From Selaginella moellendorffii (taxonomy: Eukaryota; Streptophyta; Lycopodiopsida; Selaginellales; Selaginellaceae), in the NCBI RefSeq assembly GCF_000143415.4, contig NW_003314261.1, forward strand, positions 1,372,586 to 1,436,585: a stretch of 64,000 nucleotides of DNA. Reading direction: 5' to 3'. The translations under genes and the position numbers were made by a program. The notes under the pieces were generated by a model, which saw only the letters and a list, made by a program, of their open reading frames with translations, did no database searches and was not told the origin of the DNA. Positions 12,280 to 23,452 of this stretch are shown here, one piece after another. The number at the start of each line of letters is the position of its first letter. The first letter of the stretch is position 1.

Positions 12280-12549
12280 TATCAGTACTTTCTTAGTCTA
12301 TGATAATCATATATTGACACCATGTATCTATCAGTGCCTGAAACATTTGCAATTATATGTGTTCTGAGAGACAATAGTTAATCATGTCTAGGAGCCAAAA
12401 CTTGCTACCGGCACAACCACTTTCATAAAAAGGAGAATTTTAGTCGTAAAGATCCCTTTCTCGCTCTTCCCATCCTTGGTGATCAGGCTCCCAGTGGACG
12501 ATAAAATGCTCAAAAGCATGCCACTGCCACTGTTCGCACCAGTGTGTGG

Positions 12550-12722
12550 CAATGAATGAACGCGTTGTAACATTTCACGCTGGTGAGATCCATCTATACC
12601 GGCGTGCTGGACGAAATCTGGGGCTTACGGACTGGCATATGGAGCCGTCGAGGATGGGGAAATACTTTGTCAAGCTCGCTGTCGCTCCGGGGTTTAAATG
12701 CAACAGCCCGGTCAGGTCTGCT
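12550..12722 (+). pseudogene. Fragment of a 3-ketoacyl-CoA synthase gene
   Basis: The plus strand encodes [14 protein letters not shown] followed, after an internal deletion, by VAPGFKCNSPV, both hallmarks of the KCS C-terminus. The conserved stretch between them (about 25 residues in the intact gene at 8049-9551) is missing, and no catalytic Cys region is nearby. It is a decayed C-terminal fragment, and its sequence is not closest to the neighbouring intact copy. Confidence 0.7.
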
Positions 12723-12863
12723 CTCTTTTCTTAAAAAAAGATCTCTTTTTTTTTAAAAAGAAAAAGCCAAAAAAAAAAGCTTACTGCTTTAAAACAATAT
12801 GACAAGTTTAACATTGCTTTCAAAGCTTCAACCTTCACAAGCTTCTAATTTTTTTTTCCATAT

Positions 12864-13259
12864 ATGTTAAGGCCAGAGAATATGAGACTCAAATTTCTCA
12901 TAATTTTCTCTTTGTTTCGTTACCTTGAGGGCAAGCTTGAGGATGGTGGGACTGCAAATGTTATACCAGTTGGAGATCCACGGGATGTTATTTTGTTTAC
13001 ACTAGATCAAGTGATAGATTCTATTAGTCATGATTATAGTTACTCATATGGACAGGCATTCGCATATTTTAACATGATTGGGTCATTCCGTGTGCTTGTA
13101 GCTGCATGGTTTCTCAACCCTGTTAATGATGAAGGATATTGTAGTGGTCAATTTAACAGAAATGGTGGTGCTAGTGGAGATGACATAACAACTGGTTTAT
13201 ACCCAATTTATCATGTTTTGAAGGATAAAACTCAATGGCAAGGTTTTGATAGTTGTTAA
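12864..13259 (+). CDS. AT-rich ORF of unknown function upstream of lectin-like ORF
   Basis: This 131-codon open frame lies in strongly AT-rich DNA. It contains GTANVIPVGDPRDVILFTLD, SYSYGQAFAYFNMIGSFRVL, GYCSGQFNRNGGASGDDITT and GLYPIYHVLKDKTQWQGF. The composition looks like real protein rather than random frame, but I do not recognise the family. Whether it belongs to the same transcript as the lectin-like ORF 50 bases downstream is unclear. I found no intron that joins them in frame. Confidence 0.4.
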   Translation: MLRPENMRLKFLIIFSLFRYLEGKLEDGGTANVIPVGDPRDVILFTLDQVIDSISHDYSYSYGQAFAYFNMIGSFRVLVAAWFLNPVNDEGYCSGQFNRNGGASGDDITTGLYPIYHVLKDKTQWQGFDSC

Positions 13260-13311
13260 TGCGAATTTTATGGTTCTTTATTTTCTAGAGTATGGATAAA
13301 AAATACCTAAG

Positions 13312-13806
13312 ATGTCAATAGAACAACTTACAAACAAAACTCAGATGGTAGAAAAAATTCCTCAAGACTTATATGATTGTTGGATTATGTACTCAAGCCT
13401 TATTTCTGGAGAGGATTATAATAAATTTTCTTTTATGAATCCTGGCACTTTGAAACTTTCACCAAATAAAAAGTATGAGTTAGTATTGCTTAGTAATTGT
13501 GAAATTCAATTATTAGATGTGCAAAATAAATTTGCATATTGGAATAGTAATACTGGTAATTATGGACAATATGGTTGTATATTAAGGCTTCAAACAGATG
13601 GTAATTTGGTATTGTATAAAAGAAATGGAGATCCACTATATACAATTAATAAATATTGCTCACCTTCACCATGTGAACTACCATCTATTCTTACTATACA
13701 AGATGATGGAAATTTAGTGTTGTATCGTAGTTTATCAGGGATTGTAGACTTTGTTATCTACTATAAAAAAAATAAATTGCTATGCATTCTATGTAGCAAA
13801 GTTTAG
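13312..13806 (+). CDS. Bulb-type (beta-prism II) lectin-domain protein
   Basis: The 164-codon ORF shows the repeated mannose-binding signature QxDxNxVxY of monocot-type bulb lectins twice, as LQTDGNLVLYKRNGDPLY and IQDDGNLVLYRS. An earlier weaker repeat (PNKKYELVLLSNCEIQLLD) and a Gly/Tyr stretch (GNYGQYGCIL) fit the three-fold beta-prism. In the canonical site V is preceded by N, here L replaces the last V, so ligand binding may differ. No signal peptide is seen at the chosen start. It sits in a block of about 2.8 kb with very low G+C, unlike the flanking genes, and the codon use is correspondingly A/T-rich. It could be a diverged gene, a domain of a larger spliced protein, or a transferred gene. 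Confidence 0.6.
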   Translation: MSIEQLTNKTQMVEKIPQDLYDCWIMYSSLISGEDYNKFSFMNPGTLKLSPNKKYELVLLSNCEIQLLDVQNKFAYWNSNTGNYGQYGCILRLQTDGNLVLYKRNGDPLYTINKYCSPSPCELPSILTIQDDGNLVLYRSLSGIVDFVIYYKKNKLLCILCSKV

Positions 13807-15560
13807 TTTTCTTAATAGTAGTGTTATTCTTACTTATTAATCCAATTAATCAAATAAATTTTATAAATATAATCATGTTTATAATTTATAATCACAAGAT
13901 TAATCTTATTACATTTCAACCATTAGATGATAGAATAAAAAATAATATACTAGAAAGGGTTTCAGAAATTTTATAAATTATGAATATGTTTATAAATTAT
14001 AAATACAAAATTAATCTAAATGAATAACAACCATTAGATGGTAGAATATTCTAGAATATCCTATACTAAGCAAACTTAATATATAAGATAAAATTACATT
14101 TAGATTTTTCTTTAATTTATGAATGTTAAATAGATATATTTTACAGTCCTAATAAAATAGATGATTTATTTTTTGAATTTAAAGTAGAATTGTTTTGTAT
14201 GCTTAAAAATATGTGGAGGAGGTAAAAAAGTTTTATTTCTATTTTTGGTTTAAAACAATATGCTTTGATATTCTGATATATTCTACTATTTAATTATTGA
14301 TATTTAGATTAATCCTATTTAGAAGCTATAAGATTATAATTTTTAAACTTTCTTAAACATCTTTTATACTTTATATACAGTTATATTATTTTGTAATTAT
14401 AGATTATAAATATTTTTGTAGTTTATGAACTTTCTTAAACATCAATACTTTATTACAGCCCACAAAATGCTCAGGAAAAAGATGATGTGAATTCCTCTTC
14501 TTTGGATGAGGATCATTAAATATGATTTCTCTAACCTAGAGTTATTTTTCTTTTTGGATAGTTATACCACTTAGCAGCCATTAGCAAGGAAACTCTTTTT
14601 GAATCTTCCCTAGTTTTTCTATCGAAAACATTTTTGTGTTAAGAGTATGAACTCCTCATTGTTTTCTTTTATTTTTATTTTTTCTGTTCTTTCTTAGCTA
14701 TGGGTTTACCAATTTAAAGGTGACAATTAAAGTGCAAAGAGAATTAAATAAAAACCTTAGCAAGTATTTCATTTTCTTTCATTAAAAAAGAGGTTCTAAT
14801 GACCTCATCAATATGGAAAACAGTAACAAACTTCCACTCGAAAGTTAAGTTTGATTTTTAAAAGGTGCAAGTGTTTTAGAAGCAATGTGAGAAACAGAAA
14901 CCAACTTTCTCTTTATCAAATTAAAATGATCTAGAACCTGCTGTATTATAATAATATACATTTAAAATACATAAACAAACTAAGTGTTGCTACAATGTAA
15001 AGTGCAACAGATTTTTATTTTGTTTCTTAGATTCTCCTCAGTTTTACTGGTGTGTTTTTTTGTAACAATTATTCTAAATATGCTAATATGATTTTGGTTT
15101 TTGGTTTATTATATTATGTCTACTGGTGCCTCTTAAGTTTCAAGTTCTTCTAGTTCTTCAATATTACAATGAAAGCTCTAGATGTTTCACCAGATTTACC
15201 ATCATCTTTGAGAGAGGAGAATAATATGAATTTTGTGAATATCTTAATGTATAAAAGTGTGATTGGAATGAATTTTCTTATATATAAAAGGTCTACAAGT
15301 TCTTGTGGTGGTGTTAACAACCTAATTGAAGTTTCAGATGCTCTTCAAGAAAATCATATAATTATATGCAAATGTAAGTGGTAAGTGTTCGGGAAAAAAT
15401 TATCACTAAAAAGTTATAAAGGTAAAATTAATACTGTTACATTTTAGACATAGTTTATTGCAAATGATGAATTCAAATATTAACAGACATTAGTGTTAAA
15501 ACAGCAAACATAAGTTGTAATATTAGTATAAGAATTACAAAATCACTATTCCCACCTTAG
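13807..15560. other. AT-rich intergenic DNA
   Basis: This is very AT-rich sequence. A 71-codon ORF at 15169-15384 (beginning MKALDVSPDLPSS) is the only frame of note and has no recognisable domain. Nothing else is supported. Confidence 0.35.
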
Positions 15561-15574
15561 TAAAAAGGCTTTTA

Positions 15575-15915
15575 GAGTTGATCAAAGGGCTTGGGACTCA
15601 AATGTAGCAGCACTGGGCATTTTGTGCCAAGTTGAGATGGGACTCCATTCAGTGTCACTCCTTTGACATTGAACAAACTAGCTGCATTATTTAAAGCACT
15701 TTCTATAGTGTTAAAAAAAACACACCATCAAAGTTACAGTTGCAGACGTCAGCGATTACCATGCTCTGTTGAGCTGTCGTTGTGCTGGCAGTCCAGGCTG
15801 GACAGGCCCAACTACCAATCTCGTCAGCAAGACTCCACATGCCCTGCAGCAAACAAAAGATAAGAAAACCATTGACCGCCAAAATATCGCCGAGGCATAT
15901 CCCTCCCCCATTCAA
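15575..15915 (-). pseudogene. Possible decayed coding segment, unidentified
   Basis: Two minus-strand stretches look protein-like, MWSLADEIGSWACPAW / MVIADVCNCNFDGVF and, in another frame after a T-run, SALNNAASLFNVKGVTLNGV / PSQLGTKCPVLLHLSPKPF. They are separated by a short T-rich stretch with a stop codon, which suggests a frameshift or a missed intron. The family is not recognised. Confidence 0.25.
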
Positions 15916-16178
15916 ACCCGTTCCCTCTGGTCAAGGAGGACCAAAGCAAAGGACCCAATGTAGGTCCTATTTCTTATATCACAAGGAAAGTGGACATTAC
16001 AGTGGTGCCTAGTAGTACCCCTCTAAAACCAACCAACAAATCAATAGCCAGAGGCTGACATGCCACCCCGGACTCCATCTCCAACGCCACCTCGGGCCCC
16101 CATCTCGGGCACCTGATGCCACGCAATGAGTTCTCCGGCAACCAACCTGTGTTGTGGAAAAAAATGGGAAACCTTCCT

Positions 16179-17762
16179 CTAGCTCTCTGTACTCGTCTCC
16201 TCAATCTCTCGTTCTTCCCGTCCTCGTCGATCATCATCGCCGCGGCGGGGCTTGAGAGTGACCAGGCATCCATCCCTGGGGACAATGGTGGGCACGTAGA
16301 GGATCTCGTCGCAGCCGGGCGTCCGGACCCTCTCCCACTCGACCATGCTGGAGAAGAGCGCGGTGAAGAGCACGAGATGGTTGATGGCGTACCTCTGGCC
16401 GAGACACTGGTGCGATCCCGCGCCGAACAGCAGCCAGTTCCGCTTGAACGCCACGTCCTCGAGCCGCGCCGCCGAGAATCTATCCGGATCGAACGCGTAC
16501 GGCTCCCTAAACCCCTGGAACGACGACTCCAACAGCGACGGGAAGACGATGGCCCCCTTGGGAACAGTGTACGAGTCCGTGATGGGGAAATCCACGCTCG
16601 CAATGTGTGGCACCATGGTCGCCGGCGGCCTGTAGCGAAGCACCTCCTTCACCACCATTTCCGTGTACTTCATCTCGCGCAGGAGCTCTGACCCCACCGG
16701 GGTGGCGGGGTCAAAGTTTGATCCAAATTCTCCTTCTCCTCCTCTGCGAAGAGATCTTTGCTCGTCGAGGATCTTGCCGAGCACTTGCGGGTTTGATTCG
16801 AGCAGCGCGCAAACCCACACGAGGGACGAGGTGGAAGCGTCCTGTGCCGCGAAGAGGAAGTCAAATATGTGCTGCCCGACCTGGCGGTCCGAGCTGTGCG
16901 GCGGCGGCGGCGAGCCCGACTCCCGGGCGGCGCGGATCTCCGCCAGCGTCTCCGCCATCCAAAAGTCCATGAGGCACGCCGGCTGCTCGCCCGGGGTGCT
17001 CATCCGCCGCTTGCTCCGCGCCGCGCACTCCCCCAGCGTCGCCACCAGCCGCTCCACCGCCTGCTTGGCGCGGCGGAAGGCGAAGCCCGGGAGATCGATC
17101 GGCAGCGCCAGGAGGCCGAGGTTGAAGAGGTTGTAATCCCGCGTGAAGTGCTCGCGCGCTCGCGGATCCAGGTATGGTCCCACGAACACCTCCTGGGACG
17201 TCTCGAGATTCATGTCGCGGCAGAGGCTCCTCATCGCCACTGGGCGCTGGTGGATCGAGCTCGAGGAATTGGCGAGCCAGCGATGGATGTGCTTGCGGAT
17301 GGTGCGCTCCTGGATGGCGACGTAGACGCCCAGCGCCTTCCAGGTGAAGAGCGGCGCGAGACGGCGCCGGAGATCCTTGTGCTCCTCCCCAAACATGAAG
17401 ATGAGATTCTCCTCGCCAAAGAGCTTCTTCCCGAATGGGTGACCCACGAGATGGAATGCCTCGGGCCGGACATTCGCGAAGATCTTGTGTGAGAGCTCCG
17501 CGTCGCGGACAAAGAGGATGAATCGCCCCAGGATCACGTCCCAGGACAGGCCCCAGGGGCTGCTCCTGGCCCGGATCGCCTGGCGCTCCCAGAAGCCCGT
17601 GGGATCGGCCACCATGGCCGCCACATTGCCCAGGAACGGGATCACCAGCCGCGGCCCGGGCAAATGCGCGCCCTTGCGGATGTAGCCCAGCTGCTCCCAC
17701 GCCAGCGCGCACAGCACCAAGCTCGACGCCACAAGCAGGCAACTCCACGCCCAATCCTCCAT
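16179..17762 (-). CDS. CYP710A: CYP710A cytochrome P450, sterol C-22 desaturase
   Basis: This intronless P450 of 527 residues is of the CYP710A family, which introduces the C-22 double bond of stigmasterol and brassicasterol on the ER membrane. It has an N-terminal membrane anchor (about residues 6-22), the hinge HLPGPRLVIPFLGN, the I-helix region FLFAAQDASTSS (303-313), the ExxR motif E373-R376 in KEVLRYRPP, and the heme loop FGAGSHQCLGQR with Cys453. Family-specific stretches are ELSHKIFANVRPEAFHLVGH, NLETSQEVFVGPYLD, FNLGLLALPIDLPGFAF and GCDEILYVPTIVPRDGC. The CYP710 family is conserved from algae to flowering plants and resembles fungal CYP61. The high G+C of the gene contrasts with the AT-rich block beside it. 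All catalytic residues are present. Confidence 0.95.
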   Translation of the reverse strand: MEDWAWSCLLVASSLVLCALAWEQLGYIRKGAHLPGPRLVIPFLGNVAAMVADPTGFWERQAIRARSSPWGLSWDVILGRFILFVRDAELSHKIFANVRPEAFHLVGHPFGKKLFGEENLIFMFGEEHKDLRRRLAPLFTWKALGVYVAIQERTIRKHIHRWLANSSSSIHQRPVAMRSLCRDMNLETSQEVFVGPYLDPRAREHFTRDYNLFNLGLLALPIDLPGFAFRRAKQAVERLVATLGECAARSKRRMSTPGEQPACLMDFWMAETLAEIRAARESGSPPPPHSSDRQVGQHIFDFLFAAQDASTSSLVWVCALLESNPQVLGKILDEQRSLRRGGEGEFGSNFDPATPVGSELLREMKYTEMVVKEVLRYRPPATMVPHIASVDFPITDSYTVPKGAIVFPSLLESSFQGFREPYAFDPDRFSAARLEDVAFKRNWLLFGAGSHQCLGQRYAINHLVLFTALFSSMVEWERVRTPGCDEILYVPTIVPRDGCLVTLKPRRGDDDRRGREEREIEETSTES

Positions 17763-18894
17763 CCGCTGCCGCCCCGCCGCCGCCGCGCTGTCGTCCTCGA
17801 TCGCCGCGGATCAACCCCGGCCGCCCGCCGCGCCCACGAGGAAGAACCCTAATCACCATCCCTGCCAATATATCGGCGCCATCCCCTCCGCCTCGGCCCC
17901 GCCGCCCACCCGCCCGGCCCCCATAGCCGCCCGGAAGACGGAAGATTCCAACCACCACGGAACATTCCGTCGAGCTAGCAGAATATTCTGTCAGCCCGGC
18001 GGAATATCCCGCAGACATTCTGCCGGGAATATTCGCCGCAAGCATGGGTGACAGGGGGATTTTACCCTCTCCCCTCCCCTGCTGCCGCGCAGAGCCACAC
18101 GGTGGTGCGGGCACGCAGAGTAAGTGAGTACGTGCATTTTCTCTCCTTTGTCGGGATGTTCGGGGCTCGATTCCCGTGCGGGGCAGTCTGGGCTGGATGG
18201 CGACACCAAGAACCCTAAAAATAAAATGATGGTGGGCCAAAAGAAAGCTCTTGTGTGAGGATCTTAGTTGGATTGGTTGGATTCTCTGGTATTCGAGGCC
18301 ATATCACATGTGGATGGCCACCCACGCCCCCACATTTATATGGGGCTTGAATGATTGTTGGGTCCCCGCCATCCTCCAAAAGCTAAAGGGGTATGTTATA
18401 GTTTTTTGTGATCTTGGCTGGAGCTTTCCATGAACAAGGAAGGGGGGGGAATCTTCGGATAGAGAGAAATCATGGAAATCATTTAGCCCAGCATCTGGTT
18501 GTTTCTCTTGGAACGAGAGAGATTCCAAACTTTCTCCGGATAGAGAGGCGGGGAAGGCGATGTGGATGGATGGATGGATGGATAGACAAAGGCCACTTCA
18601 CTTGACGCTCTGTCTCGTAATGTACAAGAGGAAGGAAAGATAAAACGAAAAAACACAGCTACGTGAGAAACAAACAAAAGAGAGAAGAAGAAGAAAAAAG
18701 CGAGAAAATCCCAAACCCGAACGAGTCCAAGGAAGGACCCCGTGTGCTGCTGCTGCTGCTATTGCTGTTGCTACTGCTGCCTGTGCCAATTGTACACTTG
18801 CCATCGATCAAGCAACCCTTGTTCTTCGTGATTCGTGACCAAGTTGAGCTTCCACCACTCCGCAAAAGCAAAAGTATCGCCAGATGATCTCTCG
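17763..18894. other. Intergenic region; simple repeats
   Basis: Upstream of the P450 lies a stretch with repeated ATTC/GAAT motifs and an imperfect hairpin (CCCGGCGGAAT/ATTCTGCCGGG) near 17996-18028. A GGAT microsatellite occurs at about 18560-18583. A CTG/TTG-type microsatellite at about 18748-18780 lies in the presumed 3' UTR of the GINT1-like gene. A tRNA B-box-like string occurs near 18166-18180, but no tRNA or SINE could be delimited. Confidence 0.35.
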
Positions 18895-21384
18895 TCAGTG
18901 ATCCCACCCGTCTCGTCGAGTGCCAAACTCCCACTTCCGCACGGGCACCCTCCCGAACAACTTGGCGAACCTCGCCAGGCACTGGCTGCGCTTGTCGTAG
19001 TGTGTCTTTGTATCCTTGCTGATGGCTGCGCCTGAGAACCTCGACGTGTCGACCGCCCAGGAGGGGTGGACATACTCCACTGTCCGGGACGTGGTGCCAT
19101 TCGCCAGCAGAAAGTTGAGCAGGATGTCTTCGCAGTTGAATAGCTCGTCCACCACGGCACGGGCCTGCTCCACATCCGGACTCCAGTATCTTTCAAATGC
19201 CGTCTGCCCGTCCATAAAGCCTGCCCCTGTGAGAATCATGTTGTAGCCTTTGCCCCGCCGAGCGTGCCTCTCGTTTCTGTACTCGAGCGGATCACCATCA
19301 ATAAGCCGGGGGTAAAAGCCGACGATGCGCCCCGGCTTCTCCCTCCACGACCTGAATGCCCTCTCAACGTCATCGCAAGTCACCATAATGTCGTCATCCA
19401 GCTCGAACACCCCCCTCGTCTTGATGAGCGGGTCTGGCTTAAACCTGTTGTTCAGCGAGTTCGTTGGCTCCACCCGGATCCTGACGGGAACAGCCGAGTC
19501 GAAGTCACTGGGGTCTGGCGGCGTCCCGTGGTTCCAGACCACCACGATCTCTTGCACCGACGGGCACCGCGAGTAGTGCTTGATATACATCTTCAGGTTC
19601 CATATCCTGGCGTCGTACGTCATCGTAAGCATGGTAAACTGCGAGTAGACGCCTTGCACTGGATAAGGCTCGTCGGCACCGCTACCGCCGAAGAAGCACC
19701 TGACCGCCACACAGATGGAGGCCACGCACATTGTAGTTACCAGGAAGCACAGCCAGAGCCGGAAGCAGAGGTTGGAACGCAAGCGATTGCGGAACGGAAG
19801 ACTGTCCCTGTTGATTCTCAACACTGTCCTGTGCAACCTTGAGGAGAGTGGAACCCTTATCCACGACGTCAGCGAAGCATCCCCTCTCTTTCCAAGGCTC
19901 ATATACTTTGGAGAAGTCACGCAGAATCCCAGGAGCCAGCCTACCGCCACGTTCAAGAGCACCAAAAACAGCAGGGCCGCAGCACCAAAATAAATCCGCA
20001 CCGACAAGTCGCCTGACGGCACCCTGTCTCCGTCCATCACTGCAATCCAGTTCCCGGATGGCAGCTTCTGTGCGTCCAGATGGTGGTGCCTCACCCCATT
20101 CCATGCATACCTCCCTTTATGAGACTCTTCAAAACTGAAGCTAACCTCTACTTCCCTGAACTTGTCCTTCGTGAGGGTCTCCACGCGAAACAGCTTCACC
20201 CGGCTACCATACGTGGAGCCACAGTCTTGACCCGGCCTGTAGATGTGACCGTTGTATATAAACGGCCTCCCAGCATTGCGAGCACCTAAGCTCTTGTCAC
20301 CATTCCGAACTGGATTCCCCCTGTGCTGCTTCCACGTACCCAGGGGACTTGAAGAGTACCACACCTCGAGCTCACCATTTTTGCGGGAGCCAAAACGCTG
20401 GAAGTTCGACGCAAAGATCCAGAACAGGCCGTTGTACTCCACCATAGCCGCGTCAACCAGTGGTTTGCGAATGAGAACTTTTTCGAGGGTCCACTGCAGC
20501 GGGAACTGGACGGCTCGATAAAGCCTTAGATCGCCTTGGGAGCTGCCTTCTGGCATCATGTAAACCTGGCATGCAAACCCTGCCGAAAGTGAGTTCCGCA
20601 CTTAAGAGCATGGCCACATAGCCTCTTACCTGGCCATCATGATCGAAAACAAAGGGATACGACAAATGCCACGGCTCGTCCAATGCGATGCCAAGTGTTT
20701 TCCATGTAGCTCCCTGATCAAGGCTTTCGGCAACCCCAATATCTCCTTGCATCGTGACGGAATTCTTCGTCTCATAAAATATGTACATGCTCTCGTCCTT
20801 AAGAAAACGGGAATCAACACCATAAAAAAATAACGGAGAGAATCTGATAGCGACGACTTACGCGGAGATAGAGGAAGGGGTCCGCCACAAAGTTGCTTGC
20901 GTGGTTCCCATCAGATGCGGATGCGCAAGTGAGCACGGGGTTTGCCACTGGCCAGGCTGACCCGGCATCATTGTTCACGCTTAGCTGTTCAAAGAAAAGC
21001 AAGGTTAAAGTCGTCTATAAGAAAAGAAGGAACTAAGCAAACCTTTTCCAGGGGTTCTAGGCTGAACGGGCTAGCTCCTTGAAAGACTCCAATGGCCCAG
21101 GAACCCTCATTATCAGGCTGACACCCGCTCCCAGCCACGGCTAGCCTCTGGTACTGATACGGCGAGAAAGTGAGCCACGCGAAGAGCATGCCCACGCCAC
21201 CAAACACCGCAAAGGAGCACAGGAAGAAGAGGAATGGCGACGACAAAAGGCAATCTCCATGGCGAAGCTTGTCATGGCACTTGGAGCAGCAGCCTGGATT
21301 CGTCCATCGCCACTTGCAGCGACACCTGGTTCCCGGGACATCGCAGCAGTCTGGCGAGGAGAAATTACCCCTCATCCCTCCCAT
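18895..21384 (-). CDS. GINT1: GINT1-like GT64 glycosyltransferase
   Basis: Four exons (about 21044-21384, 20863-20985, 20631-20812, 18895-20570) encode a Golgi membrane glycosyltransferase of the plant GINT1 type, which adds GlcNAc/glucosamine to inositol-phosphorylceramide sphingolipids. The N-terminus is Cys/Trp-rich (CCDVPGTRCRCKWRW) followed by a membrane segment. A GH43-like propeller part follows (NHASNFVADPFLYLR, SMYIFYETKN, HLSYPFVFDHDGQ, VYMMPEGSSQGDLRLYRA, NAGRPFIYNGHIYRPGQDC). Two further membrane segments precede the C-terminal GT64 domain with the DxD motif in FELDDDIMVTCDD, then GYNMILTGAGFMDG and NCEDILLNFLLAN. ATG at 21384 is preferred, because the longer frame starts at a non-ATG codon. 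GT64 is the exostosin-like family. The propeller-plus-GT64 fusion is diagnostic. Confidence 0.9.
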
Positions 21385-22062
21385 CTCCTGGCCGGTGACC
21401 AAAACAGAGGGGAATCAGACCATAAAGGGGGCGGCAGCGATCTAAAAGGGGAAGATCTCTCACTCACCGATATTGCGGCATCGATTTTCATCGTCGTCGC
21501 GATCCTGACAGCATAATGGAATATTTCGGGCTCTTCGTGCTACATTGACGTGATCCACTGATCGCTCGGCGCTATCGATCGATCGATCGTCGCTGCCGCC
21601 GATGCGCGATAATCCTAATCCCCCCGCTACCTATCCCCCTAGCGCTTGCGCGACGCGGCCACAGAATGCGCGATGACGATCGCCTGCGCTAGAAGAGGAT
21701 CAGGATCATCACATTCCTCCGCGGTCGCCTTGTCCAAAAATGTCAAAACCCTAGAGACTCTATTCAAGCGCTCCTTCGGTTGTTCCCTCCCCCATCTTTT
21801 TCTTTTTCGCGAGAGGAACAGGAAAGAAATCTGGCAGCGCCGAGGATCGAACCGGGACCGCCTGTGGACCGCCACGTCAGGATAACGGTCATGTTTCTTC
21901 GAGTTTTGTTACAACTGGTCGCGTCGCGCGCGTCGCTATTTCAACCGATCCAGCTGGTTTACCACTACCTCACTGGGATCTTTCCTGCCATGTGCAGCGT
22001 ACATTCTCTGCTCAAAGCATCTATGAGAATATGCAAATTTATTTTAGGGCAGGGCGAGCGAG
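21385..22062. promoter_or_regulatory. Divergent spacer between GINT1-like and ABC genes
   Basis: This 678-base spacer presumably holds both promoters. Near 21830-21865 there is a minus-strand tRNA 3'-half-like string (B box GGTTCGATCC next to a TGCCA end), but no matching 5' half was found, so no tRNA is called. Confidence 0.4.
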
Positions 22063-23239
22063 ATGGAGCACGAAGGAGTGGCGCCATCGCCAGCGCCAGC
22101 ATTGTCCGTGAGGGCGCTGCAATTCAGCTACCCAGGTCAGGCTCCCTTCGTCGCGGATCTGTCGCTGGCGCTGCTTCCTGGGACGCGATGCCTGCTCGTC
22201 GGAGCGAATGGAGCGGGTGCGTGATCGATGTGAGCTACATTTTGACTGGAAATCTGTGCAGGCAAGACGACTCTGCTGCGGATTTTCGCTGGTAAGCACC
22301 TCGTCGGTGGGAAAGACGTCGTCCAGGTGCTCGGAAGATCGGCATTCCATGATACCGCGCTTACTTGCGATGGAGACCTTGCATACCTCGGAGAGTCTTG
22401 GAATCGTCCTATCGGCTCAGCGGTATTTTCTTTTCTCCTTTGTAAGCCTATAAGCTTGTGGCCTTGCTGAGAAGCTCTTTTTTTTTTTTTTTCTCCAAGG
22501 GTGATGTGCCATTGCAAGGGGATTTTACAGCAGAACACATGATCTTTGGTGGTAAGTTCTATCGTTTCTTTTGGGATTCTTTTTTGTTCGATGCCTCGAT
22601 CCAAAACTCTTCCTGTTTTGTACGCAGTCGAAGGAATCGATCCGGATAGACGACAAAGATTGATAGATCTTTTGGATATCAACCTGCAGTGGAAAATGCA
22701 TAAAGTTTCCGATGGTCAGCGTCGCCGCGTACAAATTTGCATGGGGCTTCTGCGACCTTATAAGGTGCGGATGTTTTCCATAGATTCGGCTCGCAAATGA
22801 TTGATAATCAAGGATGTAGGTTCTCTTGCTGGACGAGATCACTGTGGATTTAGACGTGGTTGGAAGGATGGACTTGCTGAGCTTTTTTATAGAGGAATGC
22901 ACAGAGGTATGCAACACAAAATCTTGATGATATTTTTTTGGAGGCTGAGAGGCTGCTTGGATGCCGTAGAGAGGGTGCACCATTGTTTATGCAACACACA
23001 TTTTTGATGGATTGGAGGCCTGGGCAACACACCTGGCCTATGTGGTTGATGGAAAACTTGAGCGGTTTACCATGGCTTCTGACCTTCTTAGTACTGGCGA
23101 TTCCGTTAAGAGCCTTCTAAATATTATCGAGCCATGGCTCAGAGACGAGAGGAAGGTTAGAGAGTCTCGGCCGAAATCCTCCCTGCCAGTGCAAGCCTCA
23201 CCTTGGGCTTCTAGTCGTCATATGGCTTATTATCGCTGA
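22063..23239 (+). CDS. ABCI: Soluble ABC ATPase, plant ABCI family
   Basis: About seven exons encode a single nucleotide-binding domain without membrane segments, matching the plant ABCI19/20/21 type (non-intrinsic ABC proteins, related to the yeast CCR4-associated Caf16). Visible motifs are [11 protein letters not shown], Walker [14 protein letters not shown], the [20 protein letters not shown] region, signature [11 protein letters not shown], Walker [15 protein letters not shown] and the switch His in [12 protein letters not shown]. The signature has SDGQ instead of SGGQ, as in this subfamily. In plants these proteins are cytosolic or ER-associated and affect hormone and light responses. 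The start at 22063 gives [10 protein letters not shown], and the stop is at 23237-23239. One intron acceptor follows a T-rich tract near 22480-22500. It converges with the VQ gene. Confidence 0.88.
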
Positions 23240-23452
23240 ACCTTGAATCTAATGAGCTCTTCTGTTTTAACACTTACTATAGATGATACGAATGTGGAAG
23301 AACTCGTAACAGAAAGCAAGCTGACTTTGCATTATGATCAAAAACTGGTGAGGAAAAACACAAAGAAAGAAAGGCAAAGATTTTTCACTAAGCTTTTGCT
23401 ATATCTCCCCGACTGAGACTGTGAATCGGTGCTTGCAGACACAAGCTGGGCC

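Noticed and set aside
18150-18200. B-box-like string GGCTCGATTCC suggesting a SINE
   Set aside because: No A box, no tail and no second copy in the window.
16861-18240. 459-codon minus-strand ORF overlapping the P450 and its upstream region
   Set aside because: It reads the CYP710A coding region in another frame (Arg/Gly/Ala-rich) and continues through non-coding DNA. The P450 frame has all motifs.
21830-21870. Minus-strand tRNA 3'-half-like sequence with B box
   Set aside because: No 5' half or A box at the right distance, and the T stem is imperfect. Probably a fragment or chance.
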